Shown here in pieces: positions 19,697 to 31,641 of a stretch of 64,000 bases of DNA. Under the pieces are notes generated by a model, which did not search any database, was not told the origin of the DNA, and worked only from the letters and a program-made list of their open reading frames with translations. The stretch's first letter is position 1, and each line of letters begins with the position of its first letter. The position numbers and the translations under genes were made by a program. The stretch is from NCBI RefSeq assembly GCF_009982895.1, contig NZ_WXZL01000007.1:124001-188000 (forward strand). Reading direction: 5' to 3'. Source of the DNA: Deinococcus alpinitundrae (lineage in GTDB: Bacteria > Deinococcota > Deinococci > Deinococcales > Deinococcaceae).

Positions 19697-19818
19697 GGCA
19701 GCGGCAGGAGGCAGATCGATCGCGTCTAGTAACGGTAACGGTTCGAACGTCCAGCCCTAGCCGCAGACGTGGGAGGGCAGGGTGTCACGGGCGTTCACGC
19801 CCTCCAGGGCAGAGCACG

Positions 19819-19840
19819 AAAAAAGAGCGCCGAAGCGCCC
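19819..19840 (-). terminator. Terminator after the 73-residue membrane protein gene
   Basis: Reverse-strand hairpin GGGCGC / GCGCTC with a TTCG loop, then six T. It lies about 25 bases downstream of the stop at 19866. Confidence 0.7.
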
Positions 19841-19865
19841 TTCAACCCTCTGATTAGGGCAAGAT

Positions 19866-20087
19866 TCAGTTGCCCGTCACCAGCGACTCGTTCTTGTCTT
19901 CACGGTCTTCCACGATCTTGCCCAAGATAAAGAAGGTAGGTGCCCAGTGGCCGGTGAAGAGGCCGTCGCGCTGCTTTTCCTGCTCGCTGGACTCTTGGGT
20001 ACCGCCTGACTTGCCCTTGAGATAATTGGTGGCCGAAATGGCAATAGAAACGAAGCCCAGAATATAGAAGATATTGGATACTTTCAT
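19866..20087 (-). CDS. Small membrane protein, 73 residues
   Basis: Starts at ATG 20087, preceded by a GGGGG Shine-Dalgarno sequence 7 bases away; longer in-frame starts lack one. One hydrophobic helix (about residues 5-20, FYILGFVSIAISAT) is followed by a charged stretch GTQESSEQEKQRD and a second hydrophobic patch WAPTFFILG. Codon use is less GC-rich than its neighbours. Function unknown. A terminator follows directly. Confidence 0.65.
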   Translation of the reverse strand: MKVSNIFYILGFVSIAISATNYLKGKSGGTQESSEQEKQRDGLFTGHWAPTFFILGKIVEDREDKNESLVTGN

Positions 20088-20260
20088 GTGAATCCCCCTT
20101 GTACCTTGTTGCCCGTAGTGGTTCGGGCAGCCAATGAACTTGGGTGGCAGATTGCCGCGTGTAGGCACCAGCAATCGTGAGGTTTCTTTCCTTCTGAAGC
20201 GGTTATCAAGCTGGAATAAGACCAGCTCAACGCCCCTTCAATGCTTGATGATGGACCGAC

Positions 20261-21598
<1,338 letters not shown>

Positions 21599-21654
21599 AC
21601 AGGTTCCTTCAGGAATGGGAAGCGAAGTACTGAGGACTCACTTCGGCTCAGAAC

Positions 21655-22212
21655 TTATTCAATGAGAAACAGCGTCTGCCCGTATTCCACCGGCTCGGCG
21701 TTCTTGACCAGAATCTCGCGGACCACGCCGCCGGTTTCGGCCTCGATCTCGTTCATCAGCTTCATGGCCTCGATGATGCACAGCACCTGCCCGGCGCTGA
21801 CCGTGTCGCCCACCTTGACATAGGGCGCGGCGTCGGGGCTGGAGCTGGCATAGAAGGTGCCGACGATGGGGGCCTTGAGCGGCGTGCCGGACGCCTTGGC
21901 CGCCGGGGCAGTTGCGGGCGCTTCGGTCGCCGGGGTGGGTGCGGCCTCAACCGATCCGCTGCTGGCTGCCGGGCTGGCCGCCGTACTGCTGGCGACCGGC
22001 TGGCCGGACACTGAAGGAGTGGCCAGCGGCTGATTGGCAACGGGGGTGGCCGCTGCCGCGCCAGAACTGGCACTTGGCAGGGCTGCGCCGCCCTGCATGG
22101 CCTGCGGGCCTCGGCGCAGGCTCAGATCGAATTCTCCGGTCTTGAGGGCGAACTCGCGCACGTCAGCGGCGCTCAGGGCGTCCAGTATTTTTTTCAGGTC
22201 TTCGGGATTCAT
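21655..22212 (-). CDS. accB: Biotin carboxyl carrier protein
   Basis: 185 residues from ATG 22212, which has a GGAGG Shine-Dalgarno site; the longer in-frame extension upstream is not supported. Short N-terminal helical domain, a long Ala/Pro/Ser linker (about 45-105), then the biotinyl domain with EAMKLMNE; the biotinylated lysine is about Lys151. It carries carboxybiotin between the AccC and AccDA subunits. Confidence 0.95.
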   Translation of the reverse strand: MNPEDLKKILDALSAADVREFALKTGEFDLSLRRGPQAMQGGAALPSASSGAAAATPVANQPLATPSVSGQPVASSTAASPAASSGSVEAAPTPATEAPATAPAAKASGTPLKAPIVGTFYASSSPDAAPYVKVGDTVSAGQVLCIIEAMKLMNEIEAETGGVVREILVKNAEPVEYGQTLFLIE

Positions 22213-22289
22213 GACAATTGGCCTCCGGAAAAGAGAATGCCCAGGGCAGCGCCGCTTGGCGACGTGGGGGCGTGTTGGGTTCAGACCGG

Positions 22290-22295
22290 ATTGTA
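22290..22295 (-). promoter_or_regulatory. -10 box of the accBC operon (TACAAT)
   Basis: TACAAT on the reverse strand about 78 bases before the accB start. The resulting leader of roughly 70 bases agrees with the presence of a Shine-Dalgarno site at accB. The rest of the 22,213-22,542 gap shows no gene. Confidence 0.5.
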
Positions 22296-22542
22296 AGGTG
22301 TGGCGGCCCGCAAGTGTCGCGGCGGCGCTCAGGCCGCGTACGGCATAGGCGACCCACTCAATTCCGGACCAGCCGAGAAAGGGCTTCGGTGTTTCCGCAT
22401 GACGTCGTGAACGCGGAGGAAGGCGCCATCCGGGTGTTCGTTCATGACACTGGCCTGCCCATCTGGTCGGGGTTCGTGGCACACCCAAAAAATCCGGCCA
22501 GGCCAGCAAACATCGCCGCCTGACCGGACCCTGAGGGAAAGC

Positions 22543-23100
22543 TTACGCCCGGCTGAGGTACTCGCCGGTACGGGTATCCACCTTGACCGAGGTGCCGTTC
22601 TCGACGAACAAGGGCACCTGCACCGTCGCGCCGCTCTCCAGCTTGGCAGGCTTGGTGCCACCCGACACCGTATCGCCGCGAATCCCGGGGTCGGTCTCGA
22701 CAATCTGCAGGATGACCTGATTGGGCAGGGTGATCTTGAGCGGCTTGTCGCCGTACATGGTCACTTCCACGTCCATATTCTCTTTCATGAACTTGGCTGC
22801 GTCTCCCGCCAGCACCGGGGGCAAATGCAGCTGCTCGAAGGTCTCCATGTCCATGAACATGTAGTCCTCGCCGTCTTTGTAGAGGTACTGCATGGCCTTG
22901 CCTTCCACGTAGATGTCCTGCAACTTTTCGGTGCTGTTGAAGGTGCGGTCCACGATGCTGCCTGTTTCCATGTTGCGGAACTTGGTGACGACTTTCGCGC
23001 CGCCGCGTCCCATCTTGAGGTGCGAGTAGTCGAGGCACTCCCACAAGCCGCCGTCCATTTCCACTTTGGTGCCGTTTCTGAGGTCTGTTACGCTGATCAT
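22543..23100 (-). CDS. efp: Translation elongation factor P
   Basis: 185 residues, full length. It relieves ribosome stalling at proline runs. The N-terminal KOW-like domain carries the modification loop LKMGRGGAKV with arginine at position 32, followed by two OB domains and the family C-terminus GTSVKVDTRTGEYLSRA. Arg at this position is like the Thermus and Pseudomonas subfamilies rather than E. coli (Lys34). No earP- or epmA-like gene is nearby. Confidence 0.96.
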   Translation of the reverse strand: MISVTDLRNGTKVEMDGGLWECLDYSHLKMGRGGAKVVTKFRNMETGSIVDRTFNSTEKLQDIYVEGKAMQYLYKDGEDYMFMDMETFEQLHLPPVLAGDAAKFMKENMDVEVTMYGDKPLKITLPNQVILQIVETDPGIRGDTVSGGTKPAKLESGATVQVPLFVENGTSVKVDTRTGEYLSRA

Positions 23101-23245
23101 TCTGTTGGGGACTCCTTAAGCCGGAGCGCTCACCTGCTCGAGCGCCGCGTCGGCAACAGCCGCCATTCTACTCCACTCGGGCGGCGGCGGGCAAGAATAC
23201 TGCAGGCGAAGGGAGTGCAGGGCCGCCGAAAAGCGGCGGCTCCCG

Positions 23246-23251
23246 TATACT
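23246..23251 (+). promoter_or_regulatory. -10 box of the Asp23-FakA operon (TATACT)
   Basis: TATACT ends 9 bases before GTG 23261. A GC-rich hairpin (GCCGC / GCGGC) lies just upstream. Confidence 0.5.
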
Positions 23252-23260
23252 GCCTGCACC

Positions 23261-23585
23261 GTGAACGGAACCATTCAAATCAGCGAGGCGGCCCTCGCCT
23301 CCCTCATCGGCCTGACGGCCCACGAAATTCCCGGCGTGGTGGGCATGGCCCCGGCCAACCTCAAGGAGGGCCTCCAGCGCGTGCTGGGCCGCGCCCAGGC
23401 CCGCGACGGCGTGGTGATCGTCAAGGAGGGCGCACAGACCAGCGCCGATCTCTACGTGGTCGTCGCCTACGGAGTCAATATCCCGGCGGTCGCCAAGAAC
23501 ATCGCCGAGCGGGTCGAGCACACCGTCAAAACCCAGGCGGGCTTCGAACTGAGCGCCACCCGCGTGCACGCTGTGGGGGTGCGCC

Positions 23586-23593
<8 letters not shown>
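23261..23593 (+). CDS. Asp23/Gls24-family protein (YloU-like)
   Basis: 110 residues starting at GTG 23261. Typical Asp23 pattern: ISEAALASLIGLTAHEIPGVVGM near the start and LYVVVAYGVNIPAVAKNIAERV in the middle. Family members are associated with the cell envelope and with the FakA-like partner. It overlaps the following DhaL-domain gene by 8 bases, the same pairing as yloU-yloV in Firmicutes. Confidence 0.88.
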
Positions 23594-25208
<1,615 letters not shown>

Positions 25209-25223
25209 CGCGGGAGCAGCAAG

Positions 25224-25262
25224 CGAAACCGGGGCCAGCTTATGCGGCCCCGGTTTCGTTTT
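25224..25262. terminator. Bidirectional terminator between fakA-like gene and aminotransferase
   Basis: Perfect 13-base stem CGAAACCGGGGCC / GGCCCCGGTTTCG followed by TTTTC on the plus strand. It sits between two converging genes and may also serve the reverse-strand operon. Confidence 0.8.
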
Positions 25263-25270
25263 CGAGCCGC

Positions 25271-26656
25271 TCAGCTCAGGCTACGCAGCGCCTCGCGCAT
25301 GATCTCCACGCCGGTCTGCGCGTCCTCGCGGGTCAGGATCAGCGGCGGGCTGACCCGGATGACACTCTCGCCGCAGTCGAGGTTAAGCAGGCCGCGCTCG
25401 AACATCGCCTGGCTGGCCGCGTCGCGCAACTTACCGTCGGGGCTGCCGTCCGGCCCCACGAACTCGATGCCGATGAACAACCCCTCGCCGCGCACGTCGC
25501 CGATGAAAGCAAACTCGGCCTGCATCTTCCTGAGTTCGGCCAGGATGTACGCGCCCACCTCGGCAGCGTTGCGCATCAGCGAGTCGCCGCAGCCAGGGTG
25601 CTTGACCACGCCTTCGAGCAGATCGAGCGTGGCATGGGCCGCCGCCGCCGCCACCGGATTACCGCCGAAGGTGGAGCCGTGCGAGCCGGGGGCCCAGGTC
25701 ATCACGCTTTCCTTGGCGAGCATGGCGCTCAGCGGCAGGCCCGAAGCGATGCCTTTGGCGAGCGTCACGATGTCGGGCTGCACGGCCTCACCGACGGCCG
25801 GGTGCTGAAAGCTGAACAGCTCGCCCGTGCGTCCCATGCCCGCCTGCACCTCGTCGAAGATCAGCAGGAAGCCGTGCTGATCGGCCATTCGGCGCAGCTT
25901 GGCCAGGAATCCGGCGGGCGGAACGATGTAGCCGCCCTCGCCCTGCATCGGCTCGATGATGAAGGCGGCAACTTCCTGCGGCGGAATGACCGTCTTGAAG
26001 AGGGTTTCTAAGTAAGCCAGCACCGCGTCGCCACAGGTTTCCGGCGTGCTACCCAGCGGCGGGCGAAACGGATTCGGGTAGGGAATATGGGTCACGTTGG
26101 GCAGCAGCGGCCCGAATCCGGCCTTGTACTTGGTCTTGCTGCCGGTCAGGGTGATCGCGCCGTAGGTGCGTCCGTGAAAGCTGCCCAGCGTGCTGATGAT
26201 GTGGCTGCGTCCGGTGTGGTTGCGCGCCAGCTTGATGGCCGCCTCGACCGCTTCCGCACCCGAATTGCCGAAGAAGACGCGCCACTTTTCACCGGGCTTC
26301 TCGATATGCCTGACCAGCCGCTCGGCCAGCCTGGTCGTAATTTCCTGCGGGTAATCGGTCAGGCAGACGTGGGCGAACTTCTTCATCTGGGCAGTGACGC
26401 TGTCGACCACATGCGGGTGGGCGTAACCGGTGGTGCTCACCGCGATCCCCGCGAAGAAGTCCAACATGGTGTTGCCGTCCGGGTCGGTGAGCCAGACACC
26501 CTCGCCGTGGTCGGGGACGAAAGGGTAAGGCCGCATGTAGGAGGTGGAGAGTTCGGCGGCGTCGCGCTGCATGATCTCGGCAGACTTGGGGCCGGGCAGC
26601 GAGGTCGTGAGGACGGGCTGGCGGGGTTTGGTTTTGGGTTGATCCAGGGTGGTCAT
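25271..26656 (-). CDS. Class III PLP-dependent aminotransferase (omega-amino acid type)
   Basis: 461 residues. Fold type I aminotransferase with NSGAEAVEAAIKLAR (phosphate-binding), the Asp-containing FDEVQAGMGRTG and the PLP-lysine segment LAKGIASGLPLSAML. Members act on ornithine, 4-aminobutyrate, 5-aminovalerate or lysine. It follows kamA by 56 bases on the same strand with its own AGGAG site, so it probably handles lysine or beta-lysine. Start ATG 26656. Confidence 0.9.
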   Translation of the reverse strand: MTTLDQPKTKPRQPVLTTSLPGPKSAEIMQRDAAELSTSYMRPYPFVPDHGEGVWLTDPDGNTMLDFFAGIAVSTTGYAHPHVVDSVTAQMKKFAHVCLTDYPQEITTRLAERLVRHIEKPGEKWRVFFGNSGAEAVEAAIKLARNHTGRSHIISTLGSFHGRTYGAITLTGSKTKYKAGFGPLLPNVTHIPYPNPFRPPLGSTPETCGDAVLAYLETLFKTVIPPQEVAAFIIEPMQGEGGYIVPPAGFLAKLRRMADQHGFLLIFDEVQAGMGRTGELFSFQHPAVGEAVQPDIVTLAKGIASGLPLSAMLAKESVMTWAPGSHGSTFGGNPVAAAAAHATLDLLEGVVKHPGCGDSLMRNAAEVGAYILAELRKMQAEFAFIGDVRGEGLFIGIEFVGPDGSPDGKLRDAASQAMFERGLLNLDCGESVIRVSPPLILTREDAQTGVEIMREALRSLS

Positions 26657-26712
26657 GCTGGCTCCTAGAAATGGACACGAAGGCGGGGCGTGAGCAACGG
26701 AGGGACGACGCT

Positions 26713-28140
<1,428 letters not shown>

Positions 28141-28331
28141 AAGAAGACCCCTGCCGCACTCAAAGCGGCATCTACAGAGGAGCATGGACGATCAGCGGTC
28201 AACGCCCGCTGGGTGGGAGGGCACACAGGTTCTTGAACTCCAGAGTAAGCGCCTGCGCGGCGAATTGGAAGATTCGTCGACACTCCGAATGGGGGGAAAA
28301 TGACTCCAAATCCCTGTCAAACGGCACGCCC

Positions 28332-28350
28332 TCCTTTTCATTTGAAAGGA
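28332..28350. promoter_or_regulatory. Inverted repeat, candidate Lrp operator
   Basis: TCCTTT and AAAGGA arms separated by 7 bases, 8 bases before the lrp -10 box and in the gap shared with kamA. Position suggests binding by the adjacent regulator. Confidence 0.4.
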
Positions 28351-28357
28351 GAGACGC

Positions 28358-28363
28358 TAAACT
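28358..28363 (+). promoter_or_regulatory. -10 box of the lrp gene (TAAACT)
   Basis: TAAACT ends 6 bases before ATG 28370. Confidence 0.5.
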
Positions 28364-28369
28364 TGCGGG

Positions 28370-28849
28370 ATGAAGACTTTTGGCGGCACGCTGGACTCGC
28401 TCGACCAGCGCATTTTGCAGGAAGTTCAGGAGGATGCCCGGCTCTCGATGCGCGAGTTGGGCCGCCGGGTCGGGCTGTCGGCCCCCGCGGTGACCGAGCG
28501 GGTGCGGCGGCTGGAAGATAGCGGCGTGATTCTGGGCTACGGCGCGCGCATTGCCAGCAAACCACTGGGCCGCGCCATCACCGCCTTTGTGGGTGTGCGC
28601 GACAGCGGCAAACGCGACCCCGAACTCCTGCGCTGGGCGCAAAAAAATGACGGCGTGCTGGAGTGCCATTCGGTCACCGGCGATAATTCCTGCATCCTCA
28701 AGGTGGCGCTGCCGGATGTAGCGGCGCTCGAAGACCTGCTTGGCGACCTGATCCAGATGGGCTTTACCTGCGACACCTCCATCGTACTGAGCACGTCGTT
28801 CCTACGAACTCGCCTCACGATACCGGGCAGCAAGCCTACAGCGGGTTGA
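28370..28849 (+). CDS. Lrp/AsnC-family transcriptional regulator
   Basis: 159 residues. The N-terminal helix-turn-helix (LDQRILQEVQEDARLSMREL, then VGLSAPAVTERVRRLEDSGV) is followed by the RAM ligand-binding domain (VLECHSVTGDNSCILKVALPD). Divergent from kamA, so it likely controls lysine metabolism. The last 14 bases overlap the 3' end of the phage integrase, which places the left prophage junction at or next to the end of this gene. The C-terminal residues may therefore be phage-derived. Confidence 0.92.
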   Translation: MKTFGGTLDSLDQRILQEVQEDARLSMRELGRRVGLSAPAVTERVRRLEDSGVILGYGARIASKPLGRAITAFVGVRDSGKRDPELLRWAQKNDGVLECHSVTGDNSCILKVALPDVAALEDLLGDLIQMGFTCDTSIVLSTSFLRTRLTIPGSKPTAG

Positions 28850-30203
28850 GGCTCAGCGTCAGCTCTCCCCCACTGCCCAGCACGCCGCGCAGGTTTAAGG
28901 CCTCGGCCACGTCCAGCAGGTCTGCACAGCTGAGCGCGTGCCCGACGGCCGCCTGCACAGCGGCGAGGTCAGCTGGAGCCTGAGCAGTGGGCGCTTCCAG
29001 CACACTCAGGGCTTCCCGCTCCCGCTTGAGGGCAGCGCGGCGCTCGGCGTACTCGGGCGCGGTGTAGGCTCCGGCGTCGTAGGCGGCTTCCAGGCGGCTG
29101 AGCTTCCGGTCTATGGCCGCGTGCATGGTCGCCAGGTCAGGCGCAGCTGGGGCCGGCCGCTGGACCAGCTCGGCGAGCGAGGCCGGGTTCTCCCTGGCTT
29201 CTTCCAGAATGCCCCGCACAAAAGCATGAACCGACGCCGCCGGGTAGAGCTTGCGGTGGGTGCAGGTACGCTCGGCGTTGCAGCGGTCGGCGCAGCCGTA
29301 GTAGTGGTAGGGCCGATTGGCCTTGATGGTGGTGTTCCCACCGATGGCCCGCCCACACTCGGCGCAGGTGAGGCGACCTTGCAGCGGGTACACGTCCGAT
29401 CTGCCCCCGCGTCTGCCGGTGTTGAGGCTGCGCCGTGACATGGCGTCCTGGGCGGCGGCCCACAACTCAGGACTGACCAGCGCTTCGACCTGGCACACAG
29501 CCTTGACGCGGCCGCGGCCGCCGCTGCGCCGCCCGTACTGGTACTGGCCTTTGTAGGTGGGGTTTTGCAGCAGCGACCGCAGGCGCGACTCGCCCCACGC
29601 CGCGCCGTGCCGGGTCCGCACGCCCCTGGCCGTCAGATCAGCCACCAGCATCCGCGCGCCCACATGGATGATCTGCTGGTACATGTAGACGACCCAGGCC
29701 GCTTCCGCCTCGTCCCGCACGCCCTGCCGCCAGCCGTAACCGTTGAGGCGCTGGACGGGCGAACCGCCCTGTACCTTGCTGACCCGTGAGGCTTCCAGCC
29801 GCTTGGAGATGCGCCGGTGGTCGACATCGGCGAACAGACTGCGGATGCCGAACTGCATGCTGCTCGATTCGTCATCGAGATCGATCAGCCCCATGTCTGC
29901 CGAGTGCAGCTCGAGTCCCGCTTCGGCCAGCTCACCCAGCACGCCGTATGCGATCGGCACGCGGCGGGCCAGCCGGTCCACTGAGGAAATGATGACCGCC
30001 TGGTAGCGCACGGCCTCGGTCAGTAGCCGGTCGAGCGCCTCGCGCCGTGCCGCCGTGCCGGTAATGGCGTCTTCGTAAGTCTGCACGATGTCGAGGCCCA
30101 GGCGTGCGGCGTAGCGCTGGGCGGCCTCGCGCTGTACCTGGGGGCCGAACTTCTCCAGTTGCGGACTGGTGGAGACGCGGGCGTAGAAGGCAGCAGGCTT
30201 CAT
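28836..30203 (-). CDS. int: Large serine recombinase (phage integrase)
   Basis: 455 residues from ATG 30203, which has GGGAG upstream. Resolvase domain with the nucleophile serine in FYARVSTS (about Ser11) and SSVDRLARR, then the Recombinase domain (about 150-250), a zinc-ribbon CAECGRAIGG with a second Cys cluster CADRCNAERTC, and a C-terminal coiled coil rich in Arg/Glu. It inserts and, with a directionality factor, excises the prophage. Its stop lies inside the 3' end of lrp on the other strand. Confidence 0.93.
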   Translation of the reverse strand: MKPAAFYARVSTSPQLEKFGPQVQREAAQRYAARLGLDIVQTYEDAITGTAARREALDRLLTEAVRYQAVIISSVDRLARRVPIAYGVLGELAEAGLELHSADMGLIDLDDESSSMQFGIRSLFADVDHRRISKRLEASRVSKVQGGSPVQRLNGYGWRQGVRDEAEAAWVVYMYQQIIHVGARMLVADLTARGVRTRHGAAWGESRLRSLLQNPTYKGQYQYGRRSGGRGRVKAVCQVEALVSPELWAAAQDAMSRRSLNTGRRGGRSDVYPLQGRLTCAECGRAIGGNTTIKANRPYHYYGCADRCNAERTCTHRKLYPAASVHAFVRGILEEARENPASLAELVQRPAPAAPDLATMHAAIDRKLSRLEAAYDAGAYTAPEYAERRAALKREREALSVLEAPTAQAPADLAAVQAAVGHALSCADLLDVAEALNLRGVLGSGGELTLSLNPL

Positions 30204-30247
30204 GACATGATCTCCCAGGGAAAACGGCAAACCTGGCCGCGTTGGGC

Positions 30248-30385
30248 ATGAAGCTCAAGTGCGACAGGTGCGGCGACCGGCACATCAGCAGCCGCAACAC
30301 CAAGCCCGGCGACCCCTGCCTGATCGAAGACGGCAGCGGCGAACGCACCTGCACCGATGGGCGGTACATGGCGGTGGCCCAGTGA
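30248..30385 (+). CDS. Small CxxC zinc-finger-like protein, 45 residues
   Basis: ATG 30248 to TGA 30385. Starts MKLKCDRCGDRH and has two further cysteines (PCLIEDGSGERTC). The cysteine spacing suggests metal binding. Its stop overlaps the next start (GTGA), so it is part of an early operon. No close family recognised. Confidence 0.5.
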   Translation: MKLKCDRCGDRHISSRNTKPGDPCLIEDGSGERTCTDGRYMAVAQ

Positions 30386-30675
30386 ACCCCGAGCAGCTAG
30401 CGGAGATCGAAGCGCGCCTGCATGAGCACGGGCACCTGGGCCGGGCCGACAGTATCGCCCTGATCGGCGAGGCGAGGCGCGCCCTGAGCGTGCCGGGAAT
30501 CGTGGAGATGATGAATGACGCGGGGCGCGAGTTTGACCGGCTCATCGCCACTCCGCCCACCAGCAGCGCCCAGGACCAACTGGAGCAGGTCTGCGTCGCC
30601 ATCTGCGAGGGCCGCGCCACCTACCGCGAACTGGCGGACACCGAGCAGATGCTGACACTGGCCGGTGCCCAGTGA
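30382..30675 (+). CDS. Hypothetical early phage protein, 97 residues
   Basis: Starts at GTG 30382 overlapping the previous stop by 4 bases. Helical, charged protein: IEARLHEHGHLGRADSIALI near the start and ELADTEQMLTLAGAQ at the end. No recognised domain. Stop overlaps the next start in the same GTGA way. Confidence 0.6.
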   Translation: MNPEQLAEIEARLHEHGHLGRADSIALIGEARRALSVPGIVEMMNDAGREFDRLIATPPTSSAQDQLEQVCVAICEGRATYRELADTEQMLTLAGAQ

Positions 30676-30773
30676 TCCGCTACCTCGCCAGCGGCCTGGC
30701 CGTGGCGCTGTTCGTCGTGGTCTGCCTGCTGCTGCTCTTCATCAACGGCGAGACGGGCGGCGGCCTCCAGTAA
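30672..30773 (+). CDS. Single-pass membrane mini-protein, 33 residues
   Basis: GTG 30672 to TAA 30773, overlapping the previous gene by 4 bases. Almost the whole protein is one hydrophobic helix (LAVALFVVVCLLLLFI) with a short polar tail. The tight GTGA coupling supports translation. Unknown role; possibly superinfection-related, but that is a guess. Confidence 0.5.
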   Translation: MIRYLASGLAVALFVVVCLLLLFINGETGGGLQ

Positions 30774-30897
30774 CCCCTCGGGAGGGCTGGCGCATTCCCT
30801 TAATCACGCCAAGACAGTCCGCTGACCTCTCGCCTCACCACCGCCCAGCGACCACTGGCACAGCGCCGACCACCGACGGGCCACAAGGAGAACCAAC

Positions 30898-31530
30898 ATG
30901 CCGATCAAGATGCAACCCAGCGCAGGCCGCAGCAGTGACGACACCAACCGCTTCGAGGGCGATCCCGGCACCTACGTTTTCACTCTGCAGGAAATCGTTA
31001 TTGACCAGGGCAGCGAGTATGAGGACAAGTCCCAGAAATACCCTCAAGCGCGGTTCGTCTGGGCGGACGCGGACGGTGACACCTTCAGTGACTCGTTTAT
31101 CCGCATTCCGCTGGGCTTCAAGCTCAACGACAAGGCCAAGTGGACCAACCGCCTCAGCGCCCTGGTGGGCCGCCCTTTGACGGACGAAGACGCGCACCGG
31201 CTCAGCATCGACATCCGCGACGGCATCGAGAACTACGACGATCTGGATGATGCGGTCACCGACGTTCTGGATAACGGCCGGCCGGCCTTCTTTAAAGTCA
31301 AGGCGCTGACTTTCGACGGCGAGAGCCTGTTCGGACGCCAGGCACAGCTGACCTTGGGCGTGAATCCCAAGGGCTACAACACCTGCGCCGCCGCTGGCGC
31401 TTCGCCGCTGCCCAGCGCGGGCGGCAAGAAGAAGAAGGCCGCCGCAGTCGAGGCGGAGTCTGGGCAGCTGCTCGACCCGCCACCCGCGCAGCGCCGGAAC
31501 GCCACTACAGAGCCGGAATTCGGCTACTGA
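30898..31530 (+). CDS. Putative phage single-strand DNA-binding/DUF669-like protein
   Basis: 210 residues, ATG 30898 with an AAGGAG site 11 bases upstream of the start. A compact beta-rich domain (GTYVFTLQEI, FVWADADGDTFSDSFIRIP, WTNRLSALVGRPL) is followed by a lysine patch GGKKKKAAA and an acidic C-terminal tail ending EPEFGY. Position directly before the primase-helicase, and the acidic tail, fit a DNA-binding replication accessory. The family is not certain. Confidence 0.55.
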   Translation: MPIKMQPSAGRSSDDTNRFEGDPGTYVFTLQEIVIDQGSEYEDKSQKYPQARFVWADADGDTFSDSFIRIPLGFKLNDKAKWTNRLSALVGRPLTDEDAHRLSIDIRDGIENYDDLDDAVTDVLDNGRPAFFKVKALTFDGESLFGRQAQLTLGVNPKGYNTCAAAGASPLPSAGGKKKKAAAVEAESGQLLDPPPAQRRNATTEPEFGY

Positions 31531-31539
31531 CCCAAAACC

Positions 31540-31576
31540 GAAGCCCCGCCGTGCTGTGCCGGCGGGGCGGGGCTTC
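31540..31576 (+). terminator. Stem-loop between DNA-binding protein and primase
   Basis: Arms GAAGCCCCGCC / GGCGGGGCTTC with about 15 bases between and no T run. Could be an attenuator, an RNA-processing site or a leaky terminator. Confidence 0.4.
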
Positions 31577-31596
31577 GTCCTACTTGAGGTGCCAAC

Positions 31597-31641
31597 ATGT
31601 TGACACAGCAGTACACCGGCAGTAAAGGGGCGGCGGGATGA
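31597..31641 (+). CDS. Possible 14-residue leader peptide
   Basis: ATG 31597 with GAGG 6 bases upstream, 14 codons (MLTQQYTGSKGAAG), and a TGA that overlaps the primase start as ATGA. May couple translation to the primase. Low certainty. Confidence 0.3.
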   Translation: MLTQQYTGSKGAAG

